From assembly GCA_937863915.1 (NCBI GenBank), contig CALMID010000177.1:1-6556 (forward strand): a stretch of 6,556 nt of DNA. The letters run 5' to 3'. Source of the stretch: an uncultured Pseudomonas sp. Its GTDB lineage: Bacteria; Pseudomonadota; Gammaproteobacteria; Pseudomonadales; Pseudomonadaceae. The translations under genes were made by a program, and so were the position numbers. Below are positions 1 through 5,009 of this stretch, one piece after another. How positions within the stretch are numbered: position 1 is the first letter of the stretch; the number at the start of each line of letters is the position of its first letter. Under the pieces are notes generated by a model, which was not told the DNA's origin, did no database searches, and was given only the letters and a program-made list of their open reading frames with translations.

Positions 1-465
1 GTCGCTGGCCGGCAGGGCCAGGTTACCCAGTGCCTGGCTCACCAGGGCGCCGAAGTGTTCGGCAAAGGCGGCTTCCATGGCGGCGAAGCGCTGGCGGTAC
101 TCGGGGCTCAGGCGTTCCTTGAACTCCGGGCGTTCGCAGTGCATGCACAGCTGCGCCATCAGCGGGTCGCGGCGGCAGTCGGCCAGCCCCTGGCGAATGC
201 TCTGACGCAGACGGTCGTCGGGCTTGTCCCCGGCCGGCAGCTGGCGGTAACCCTCCAGACAGCGCTGGGAAAAATCCAGCACCAGTTCGGCGAACAGCGC
301 CTCCTTGCTGGGGAAGTGCTTGTACACCGTGCCTTTGCCGATGCCGGCGGCCGCCGCGACTTCGGCGATGGTGACGGTTTCCCAGCTGTGCTGGCGAAAC
401 AGCGCCAGGGCGCTGTGCAGAATGGCCTGTTCGCGGTGCTGGAACTGTTGATCCTGATAACGCAT
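1..465 (-). CDS. TetR/AcrR-family transcriptional repressor (C-terminus outside window)
   Basis: This is the N-terminal part (155 codons, no stop) of a one-component DNA-binding repressor; the reading frame is still open at the window edge. An ATG at 465 starts MRYQDQQFQHREQAIL. Residues 14-30 form helix 1 (ALALFRQHSWETVT), and residues about 32-51 form the TetR helix-turn-helix (TIAEVAAAAGIGKGTVYKHF), followed by the usual FPSKEALF. The recognition-helix pattern GIGKGTVYKHF is diagnostic of the family. The later helices, from about residue 58, belong to the ligand-binding and dimerisation domain, which differs between members, so the inducer cannot be told. A weak Shine-Dalgarno (GAAG) lies 6 nt before the ATG. 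The gene is divergent from puuB. A paired palindrome over its own promoter suggests autorepression, and nothing seen ties it directly to polyamine genes. Confidence 0.93.
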   Translation of the reverse strand, partial: MRYQDQQFQHREQAILHSALALFRQHSWETVTIAEVAAAAGIGKGTVYKHFPSKEALFAELVLDFSQRCLEGYRQLPAGDKPDDRLRQSIRQGLADCRRDPLMAQLCMHCERPEFKERLSPEYRQRFAAMEAAFAEHFGALVSQALGNLALPASD

Positions 466-487
466 GGCGGGCTTCAATGAATGATTG

Positions 488-518
488 TGACCGGCGGTCA
501 TACTATGACTGTTGGTCA
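488..518. promoter_or_regulatory. Twin palindromic operator, probably for the adjacent TetR repressor
   Basis: Two 13-bp near-identical palindromes lie side by side. TGACCGGCGGTCA at 488-500 has perfect 5-bp arms around 3 bp. TGACTGTTGGTCA at 506-518 has one arm mismatch. Their centres are 18 bp apart, and the two together form a larger imperfect dyad (11 of 14 positions match between TGACCGGCGGTCAT and the complement of the right half). Such paired palindromes are typical of TetR-family operators bound by two dimers. They overlap the predicted start point and the -10/-35 spacer of the repressor's own promoter, so autorepression is the simplest reading. They lie about 170 bp from the puuB promoter, which makes direct control of puuB less likely. 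Confidence 0.65.
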
Positions 519-529
519 CGCTCTGGCAA
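502..529 (-). promoter_or_regulatory. Predicted sigma70-type promoter of the TetR gene
   Basis: Read on the minus strand, TTGCCA (524-529, 5 of 6 matches to the -35 consensus) is separated by 16 bp from CATAGT (502-507, 4 of 6 matches to the -10). A start near 495 would leave a leader of about 30 nt. Both palindromes of the putative operator fall inside or next to these elements. The assignment rests on motif matching alone. Confidence 0.4.
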
Positions 530-685
530 TCGCCAGGCTGGCGAGCGGTTGCGACAAGGTGTTGCTGCGGGAAATGGCACGCAGATCGGCGCTTGCTCGC
601 GTTCTGCGCAGACCCACGAGGTGGTCTGGCCGCTGATGGTTCGGGTCGGGCGTAAGGAATCCTGAACGGAATGTTCAATAAAGAC

Positions 686-715
686 TTGCTTGCATGAATT
701 TTTAATGGCTAATAT
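686..715 (+). promoter_or_regulatory. Predicted sigma70-type promoter of the puuB operon
   Basis: TTGCTT (686-691) and TAATAT (710-715) are separated by 18 bp, in the only markedly AT-rich stretch of the window (about 666-745). The predicted start near 722 gives a leader of about 30 nt before the puuB ATG at 752. The rest of the divergent gap, about 530-665, is GC-rich and shows only small hairpins such as CAGACC/GGTCTG (609-628) and CTGGC/GCCAG (523-536), with no convincing gene. Confidence 0.45.
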
Positions 716-744
716 TCATGAAATTGGAATCTGATAATTTCATG
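693..744. promoter_or_regulatory. CATGAA/TTCATG motif cluster with 9-bp inverted repeat, putative operator
   Basis: Four copies of the hexamer occur in alternating orientation. CATGAAT (693-699) pairs with ATTCATG (714-720) across 14 bp. CATGAAATT (717-725) pairs perfectly with AATTTCATG (736-744) across 10 bp. The middle copies fuse into the palindrome TTCATGAA (715-722). The cluster covers the predicted -10, the start point and the leader up to the weak ribosome-binding region of puuB. This position suits a repressor operator, most simply for the PuuR-like protein encoded in the same operon. In RNA, the inner repeat could also fold just before the start codon. The cognate protein is inferred from context. 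Confidence 0.55.
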
Positions 745-751
745 GTGTGCC

Positions 752-2041
752 ATGTTCAAACAGTCCGCTCAGCACGTTGCCAGTTACTACGCCGCCACTT
801 TCCCCGGCAGCATCCCGCTGCGCAGCACCCTGCAGGAAACCCTGCAGGCCGACGTGCTGATCATCGGCGGCGGTTTCAGCGGCCTGCACACGGCGCTGCG
901 CCTGACTGCCGCCGGCAAGAAGGTGGTCGTGCTGGAAGCCAGCCGTCTGGCCTGGGCCGCTTCCGGGCGCAATGGCGGCCAGGCGCTGCTGGGCTGGTCG
1001 TGCGATATGCCGCCGCTGGAGAAGGCGCTCGGCATGGCCTGCACCCGGCGCCTGTGGGACAGCATGGTCTGGGCGGCCGAGGAAATCCGTCAGCTGCCGC
1101 AGCGCCATGGCTTTGACATCGACTACCGGCCCGGCAGCCTGTGGACGGCCGTGCTGCCGCGCCGCGTCGGCATGCTCGCCGAGGCGCTGGAAGAGGCGCA
1201 GCACAAGTGGGGCTATGACCAGCTGCGCATGATCGGTCGCGACGAGCTGCCCGAGTGGATCGGCAGCGAGCGTTACCAGGCCGCGCTGTACGATCCGCAG
1301 GCCGGCCACCTCAATCCGCTCAAGCTGGCCCAGGGCCTGGCGGCGGCCATCGAGCAGGGTGGCGGCCGCTTGTTCGAACAGAGCCGCGTGCTCAGCTACG
1401 GCGAGCAGGGCGAGGGCTATGTGGCACGTACCGAACGGGGCGAGGTGCGCGCCGATCAGATCGTGCTGGCCTGCAACGCCTACATCGACCGCCTCGACAG
1501 CCGCCTGTCCAGCCGTCTGCTGCCGGTGGGTTCCTATCAGGTGGCCACCGCGCCGCTCGACCCGCAGCTGGCGGCGTCGCTGCTGCCGAAGAACAGCTGC
1601 GTGATCGACAACCAGTTCGTCCCCGACTATTTCCGCCTGACCCCGGACCACCGCCTGCTGTTCGGCGGCGGCTGCACCTACCTGGGCGGTATCCCGGCGG
1701 ATGTGGCCGGTGCCACCCGGCCCTATCTGGAGCGGGTGTTCCCGCAGCTGGCCGGCGTGACCATCGATTACGCCTGGGGCGGGCACATCGACGTGAGCAT
1801 GAAGCGCACCCCGGATGTCGGGCGCGAGGGCGGCCGTTACTGGCTGCAGGGTTTTTCCGGGCATGGCGTGCTGCCGACCCTGGCCGCGGCCAAGGCGATC
1901 AGCGATGCCATCCTCGGTGATACGGAACTGCTGGATCTGTACCAGGGCCTCGACAATCCGCGCTTCCCCGGCGGCAGCCTGCTGGCCGCCCCGCTGGAAG
2001 CCGCCGGCAAGGCCTGGTACCGGTTGCGCGATTTCTTTTAA
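752..2041 (+). CDS. puuB: Gamma-glutamylputrescine oxidase-type FAD-dependent oxidoreductase
   Basis: This 429-aa flavoprotein of the DAO family closely resembles E. coli PuuB (about 426 aa) and the Pseudomonas PauB enzymes. These oxidise gamma-glutamyl-polyamine with O2 to the aldehyde, releasing ammonia and H2O2. The N-terminus has the family's SYYAAT (residues 11-16). The Rossmann FAD site is DVLIIGGGFSG (34-44), with E62 ending the second strand (VVVLEAS). Further family motifs are ASGRNGGQ (70-77), DYRPGSLW (124-131), RLLFGGG (301-307), GFSGHG (367-372) and FPGG (405-408). No signal peptide or membrane helix is seen, so it is cytoplasmic. The ATG at 752 is chosen because the frame is closed by TGA at 719-721 and no better start intervenes; its ribosome site is weak (GGTG, 4 nt before). 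It is the first gene of the puuB-regulator-puuA operon. Amine specificity (putrescine or longer) cannot be read from sequence. Confidence 0.93.
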   Translation: MFKQSAQHVASYYAATFPGSIPLRSTLQETLQADVLIIGGGFSGLHTALRLTAAGKKVVVLEASRLAWAASGRNGGQALLGWSCDMPPLEKALGMACTRRLWDSMVWAAEEIRQLPQRHGFDIDYRPGSLWTAVLPRRVGMLAEALEEAQHKWGYDQLRMIGRDELPEWIGSERYQAALYDPQAGHLNPLKLAQGLAAAIEQGGGRLFEQSRVLSYGEQGEGYVARTERGEVRADQIVLACNAYIDRLDSRLSSRLLPVGSYQVATAPLDPQLAASLLPKNSCVIDNQFVPDYFRLTPDHRLLFGGGCTYLGGIPADVAGATRPYLERVFPQLAGVTIDYAWGGHIDVSMKRTPDVGREGGRYWLQGFSGHGVLPTLAAAKAISDAILGDTELLDLYQGLDNPRFPGGSLLAAPLEAAGKAWYRLRDFF

Positions 2042-2045
2042 TGAC

Positions 2046-2065
2046 CCGGCCCACGGTTGGGCCGG
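2046..2065 (+). repeat. GC-rich intercistronic hairpin between puuB and the regulator gene
   Basis: CCGGCCCA and TGGGCCGG form a perfect 8-bp stem around the 4-nt loop CGGT. It begins 5 nt after the puuB stop and ends 5 nt before the Shine-Dalgarno of the next gene. No U-tract follows, so it is not a classical terminator. It could stabilise the puuB 3' end, cause partial attenuation or limit translation of the regulator; which one is inference. Confidence 0.5.
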
Positions 2066-2080
2066 TGCTGGAGACACACT

Positions 2081-2638
2081 ATGGATATGCAGGATGAAGT
2101 CGAAGGTCTGGCGATCCTGATTCGCGACCTGCGCAAGCACAAGGGCGTGACCCTCAACGAGCTGGCCGAGCAGATCGGCCGTTCGGTGGGTTTCCTGTCC
2201 CAGGTCGAGCGCGGCAAGTCACGGCCGACCGTGGCCGATCTCACCGCCATCAGTGAGACGCTGGGCGTGCCGACCACCTATTTCTACAACCTGAGCAAAC
2301 CCCGCGAAGTGCGCTGGGTGACCCGCCCGGGCGAGCGTCGCACGCTCTATTACGCTGGCGGCATCACCGACGTGCTGGTCTCGCCGACCATGAGCGGCGG
2401 CTTCTCCATGCTCGAAAGCCACCTGGCGCCGGGCGCCAGCAGTGGCGACAAACATGTCAACGACAGCTCGGAGCAGGGCGGTTTCGTCCTCGAAGGCGAG
2501 CTGTCGATCTGGCTCAACGACGCGGTCGAGCCGGTGGTGCTGTACGCCAACGACAGTTTCCAGCTGCCGCCCTTTGCCCAGTTCCGTTACGCCAACCAGA
2601 GCGAGCAGCCTACCCGTGTGCTCTGGGTATTCACTTAA
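2081..2638 (+). CDS. XRE-family regulator with C-terminal cupin domain, PuuR-like
   Basis: This 185-aa protein has the same length and layout as E. coli PuuR, the repressor of putrescine catabolism. An XRE helix-turn-helix lies at residues about 11-66 (VTLNELAEQIGRSVGFLSQVERG at 23-45). A small cupin fold follows at about 108-184, with the strand-turn-strand FVLEGELSIWL (135-145). The cupin metal motif is partial: H125 is followed by N127 where a second His is common, then E131, so the pocket may not bind metal canonically. The ATG at 2081 is preferred over a TTG at 2057 because GGAGA (2070-2074) sits 6 nt upstream, and the TTG lies within the hairpin. The gene begins 39 nt after puuB and ends 33 nt before puuA, so it should be co-transcribed and autoregulated. 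The cupin probably senses a polyamine or a gamma-glutamyl intermediate. I leave the symbol blank because similar XRE-cupin regulators serve other pathways. Confidence 0.9.
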   Translation: MDMQDEVEGLAILIRDLRKHKGVTLNELAEQIGRSVGFLSQVERGKSRPTVADLTAISETLGVPTTYFYNLSKPREVRWVTRPGERRTLYYAGGITDVLVSPTMSGGFSMLESHLAPGASSGDKHVNDSSEQGGFVLEGELSIWLNDAVEPVVLYANDSFQLPPFAQFRYANQSEQPTRVLWVFT

Positions 2639-2671
2639 ATACGCCTGTTACAGACCCGTAGGACCATAACA

Positions 2672-4024
2672 ATGACAACCGCCACCACCTTCCCCGATCT
2701 GCTTAGCGAAGTCCGCGCCTTCCGCGCGGCCAACCCGGAAGTTCGCTATGTCGACCTGATCTGCCTGGATATACCCGGGCATTTCTACGGCAAGCGCTAC
2801 CCGCTGGACATGCTGGAGAAGGTCGCCGCCGGTAGCCCGCTCAAGCTGCCGCAGAACTGCGTGCTGCTCGGCGTTCAGGGCGGCCTGTACCCGATCGGTG
2901 ACTACTGCTTCCACGACGGTGACCCGGATGCGCCGCGCCGTCTGGTGCCCGGCACCCTCAAGCCGGTGCGCTGGGAAGGCCAGCCGCTGGGGCAGATGCT
3001 GATCACCTCCGACGGCACCGAGGCGCCCATCGAGTTCGAGCCGCGCGAAGTGCTGGCGCAGGTACTCAACCGCCTGGAAAAACGCGGCATCCGCCCGGTG
3101 GTGGCTTTCGAGCTGGAGTTCTACCTGTTCGACCGCAAGCTCGATGCCGGTCTTCCGCAGTTCCCGCGTGATCCGCTGACCGATGACGAAGACGACCAGC
3201 CGAACATGCACATCGAGCGCCTGTCGCGCTTCTCCGGCGTGCTGCACGAGATCGTCGAGGCGGCCCGCGAGCAGGGCGTGGATGCCAACGTGATCACCGC
3301 CGAACTCGGCCCCGGCCAGTTCGAGATCAACTTCGCCCACAACCGCGATCCGCTGCAGGCGGCCGACTGGTCGGCGCTGTTCTGCCGCAGTACCCGTGGC
3401 GTGGCCATGCAGCACGGCTACCGCGCCAGCTTCATGAGCAAGCCGTATCTGGATGCGCCGGGCAGCGGCATGCACGTGCACGTCAGCCTGTACGACCGGG
3501 ACGGCAACAACATCCTCGACGCCGATCAGCAGCGTCCGCTGCGCCATGCCGTGGCCGGCTGCCTGGAACTGCTGCCGCGCTGCATGCCGATCTTTGCCGC
3601 CAACCACAATGCCTTCCGCCGCTACGGCGCCATGGTCAATGCCGCGAGCAAGGCCAGTTGGGGCTTCGAAGACCGCGATGCATGCATCCGCATCCCCGAA
3701 TCCGATGGCAAGAACCTGCGCATCGAACACCGCCTGGCCGGTGCCGACGCCAATCCGTATCTGGTGCTGGCGGCGATTCTCTCGGGCATGGAACATGGCC
3801 TGGATGCGCAGGTGGAGCCGATTGCCTCGCTCAACGAAGACCGTTCCAGCGGCATCGACTTCCCCAAGGACATGCTCACCGCCGTGGCCGCGATGGAGTC
3901 CCATCCGGTGGTCAAGGACAAGCTCGGCAGCGAGTTCGTCTACGTCTACTGCGAGAACAAGCGCCAGGATCATCTGGCCTTCATGCACGACATCAGCGCC
4001 CGCGAGTACCGCTGGTTCCTCTGA
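2672..4024 (+). CDS. puuA: Gamma-glutamylputrescine synthetase-type glutamine synthetase homologue
   Basis: This 450-aa member of the glutamine synthetase superfamily aligns along its length with E. coli PuuA (472 aa) and the Pseudomonas PauA enzymes. These form gamma-glutamyl-polyamine from glutamate, amine and ATP. The N-terminal beta-grasp has YVDLICLDIPGHFYGKRYP (26-44). Metal and ATP residues are intact: E147 and E149 (VAFELEFYL), E211 and E218 (AELGPGQFEIN), H268 (GSGMHVHVSL), R335, then R350-E352-R354 before GADANPYL. Features of true ammonia-using GlnA are missing: there is no DGSS loop, the flap glutamate position is N323 (NAFRRYGAMVNA), and there is no adenylylated-Tyr loop. This points to an amine acceptor other than ammonia. 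The start at 2672 has AGGA (2660-2663) 8 nt upstream. It is the last gene of the operon and acts in the cytoplasm as the first catalytic step. The exact amine is not determinable here. Confidence 0.92.
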   Translation: MTTATTFPDLLSEVRAFRAANPEVRYVDLICLDIPGHFYGKRYPLDMLEKVAAGSPLKLPQNCVLLGVQGGLYPIGDYCFHDGDPDAPRRLVPGTLKPVRWEGQPLGQMLITSDGTEAPIEFEPREVLAQVLNRLEKRGIRPVVAFELEFYLFDRKLDAGLPQFPRDPLTDDEDDQPNMHIERLSRFSGVLHEIVEAAREQGVDANVITAELGPGQFEINFAHNRDPLQAADWSALFCRSTRGVAMQHGYRASFMSKPYLDAPGSGMHVHVSLYDRDGNNILDADQQRPLRHAVAGCLELLPRCMPIFAANHNAFRRYGAMVNAASKASWGFEDRDACIRIPESDGKNLRIEHRLAGADANPYLVLAAILSGMEHGLDAQVEPIASLNEDRSSGIDFPKDMLTAVAAMESHPVVKDKLGSEFVYVYCENKRQDHLAFMHDISAREYRWFL

Positions 4025-4033
4025 CGGTCATTG

Positions 4034-4059
4034 GCCGGGATGCCTCCGGGTGTCCCGGC
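4034..4059 (+). terminator. Possible terminator hairpin after puuA
   Basis: GCCGGGA (4034-4040) and TCCCGGC (4053-4059) form a 7-bp stem with a 12-nt loop, starting 9 nt after the puuA stop and lying between convergent genes. The stem is extendable by G-U pairs. The following bases are only mildly T-rich (TGGTCGTCGT), so this is a weak intrinsic terminator at best. Confidence 0.4.
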
Positions 4060-4094
4060 TGGTCGTCGTGCTGCCTGGGTATGAGGGCTTTAAC

Positions 4095-4574
4095 TCAGGC
4101 TGAGGTCCGCACGATGCGGGCCTGCTGCCAGTCGCGCCACAGCACCCAGACCATCAGGCCCACGGCGAACAGTCGCAGCCACAGGGCCAGCGTGGTATCC
4201 CAGCGCAGCAGGCCCCACTGGCTGAGGATGAAGGTCCAGTCATGATCGCCGCCGCCCACTAGCGGCAGCTCCTGGCGCCTCGCATCGGCCATGTAGCGCG
4301 CCACGTTCAGCAGGTTTTCCGCCAGCCACAGAAGGCACAGGTGATACCCCCCGACCTTGCCCTGCTGGCGCAATTGCCAGGCAGCCGCCGCCGGCATCAT
4401 TAGCTGCATCAGCGTGCCGCCATACACCATCAGCCCGGAAGCCAGCAGACCGAACAGCGGGTGTCCGGCCTCATGAAAGGCCAGATTGGCCGAGTCCAGA
4501 ATCGGTACCCAGCCCCACTGGGCATGACACAGCAGGAAGAGGGCGGCTACGGCGGCGAGGGCAATTGTGCGCAT
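4095..4574 (-). CDS. Small integral membrane protein with HEAGH zinc-metalloprotease-like motif
   Basis: This 159-aa protein has a hydrophobic N-terminus (residues 1-18) and three further hydrophobic stretches (about 40-62, 75-92 and 129-147), so it should be an inner-membrane protein. FHEAGHPLFG (33-42) contains an HExxH signature (H34-E35-H38) at the start of a membrane segment, as in M50/site-2-type proteases. Other polar residues that look constrained are E86 and N87, the cluster VARYMADAR (91-99), and LPLVGGGDHDW (103-113) with H111 and D112 as candidate third ligands. It is much shorter than typical M50 proteases and lacks their NPDG motif, so protease activity is unproven. I know no name for it. 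The ATG at 4574 gives the hydrophobic start; longer frames would overlap the upstream gene. No good Shine-Dalgarno is seen. It lies 38 nt after the 88-aa membrane gene, probably in one operon with it. Confidence 0.82.
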   Translation of the reverse strand: MRTIALAAVAALFLLCHAQWGWVPILDSANLAFHEAGHPLFGLLASGLMVYGGTLMQLMMPAAAAWQLRQQGKVGGYHLCLLWLAENLLNVARYMADARRQELPLVGGGDHDWTFILSQWGLLRWDTTLALWLRLFAVGLMVWVLWRDWQQARIVRTSA

Positions 4575-4612
4575 GAGAAAACCCGGCGGGTGATGAGCGG
4601 TGAAGGCAAACC

Positions 4613-4879
4613 TCAGATGGTCAGCAGGAGCAAAGCACCCAGCCAAGGCAGTATTTGCAGAAGCCATCGGCCCGGCCAGTTTTTCCACAGTGCCGCTGCC
4701 GCGATCACGAATGAGAGGCTGAAAACGCCATAAAGCCCAGCACCCAGGAGACCGAAAGTTCCCCCGTGGCGATCATGGGGATGAGGCTCCAGATAGAAGG
4801 AGAAGCACCAGCCCGCCGCGATCAGGGCTGACACGGCAAGCAGTAGGTTGATCCATAACAGGGGCTTGATCAGGCGCAT
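4613..4879 (-). CDS. Hypothetical 88-aa membrane protein, three predicted helices
   Basis: This short hydrophobic protein starts MRLIKPLLWINLLL. Predicted transmembrane segments are at about residues 8-28, 45-66 and 71-88, with a polar loop after the first that is rich in His and Pro (EPHPHDRHGG, 31-40). The C-terminus ends inside the last hydrophobic stretch (GALLLLTI). I do not recognise the family. The start at 4879 is the first ATG in frame; a TTG at 4897 is possible but unneeded. The ribosome site is poor (GCAGAA, about 6 nt before). It precedes the HEAGH protein gene by 38 nt on the same strand, so the two may be co-expressed and may work together at the membrane. The coding call rests on the clean helix pattern and gene packing. 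Confidence 0.68.
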   Translation of the reverse strand: MRLIKPLLWINLLLAVSALIAAGWCFSFYLEPHPHDRHGGTFGLLGAGLYGVFSLSFVIAAAALWKNWPGRWLLQILPWLGALLLLTI

Positions 4880-5009
4880 CGATGTTCTGCTGGTCAAATG
4901 GGCGTTGCCTGTCGTGCATGTCGACTTCTGTAGTGAGCGAGTCAGATGATTTCCCTTCGATTCTGCGGCGCAGCACGGTAACCACAGTCTGACACAAGGG
5001 CTTACCGGT
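4880..5009. other. Intergenic gap downstream of the diguanylate cyclase gene
   Basis: This 130-bp gap holds no convincing gene. A 6-bp inverted repeat, CGGTAA (4976-4981) and TTACCG (5002-5007) with a 20-nt loop, begins 3 nt beyond the diguanylate cyclase stop. It has no U-run and is at most a weak 3'-end structure. No clear promoter for the 88-aa gene is visible, so read-through from the cyclase gene is possible. Confidence 0.4.

Noticed and set aside
55..480. Plus-strand open frame (141 codons) at the left edge
   Set aside because: It lies antisense to the TetR gene, whose helix-turn-helix is unmistakable on the minus strand.
477..665. 62-codon frame in the tetR-puuB intergenic region
   Set aside because: The composition is unlike a protein, there is no ribosome site, and it overlaps the TetR promoter and twin palindromes.
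718..751. Upstream ATG at 718 as a start or leader peptide for puuB
   Set aside because: It is out of frame with puuB and predicted to lie just before the transcription start; the frame from it only shadows puuB.
2057..2080. TTG at 2057 as an N-terminal extension of the regulator
   Set aside because: It lies inside the intercistronic hairpin and has no ribosome site, whereas ATG 2081 has GGAGA at good spacing and gives the PuuR-like length.
740..2140. Long minus-strand open frame (466 codons) opposite puuB
   Set aside because: It mirrors puuB in GC-rich DNA; its translation is low-complexity (rich in Q, A, G, H) with no recognisable motif, while the plus strand gives a clear FAD enzyme.
2648..3988. 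Long minus-strand open frame (446 codons) opposite puuA
   Set aside because: It is an antisense shadow produced by third-position GC bias; the plus strand carries every glutamine synthetase motif.
4575..4688. 38-residue N-terminal extension of the HEAGH protein
   Set aside because: It would overlap the 88-aa gene and place polar sequence before the hydrophobic N-terminus; ATG 4574 is the natural start.
4773..4997. 74-codon minus-strand frame across the gap near 4900
   Set aside because: It overlaps the better supported 88-aa membrane gene in another frame and shows no coding signature.
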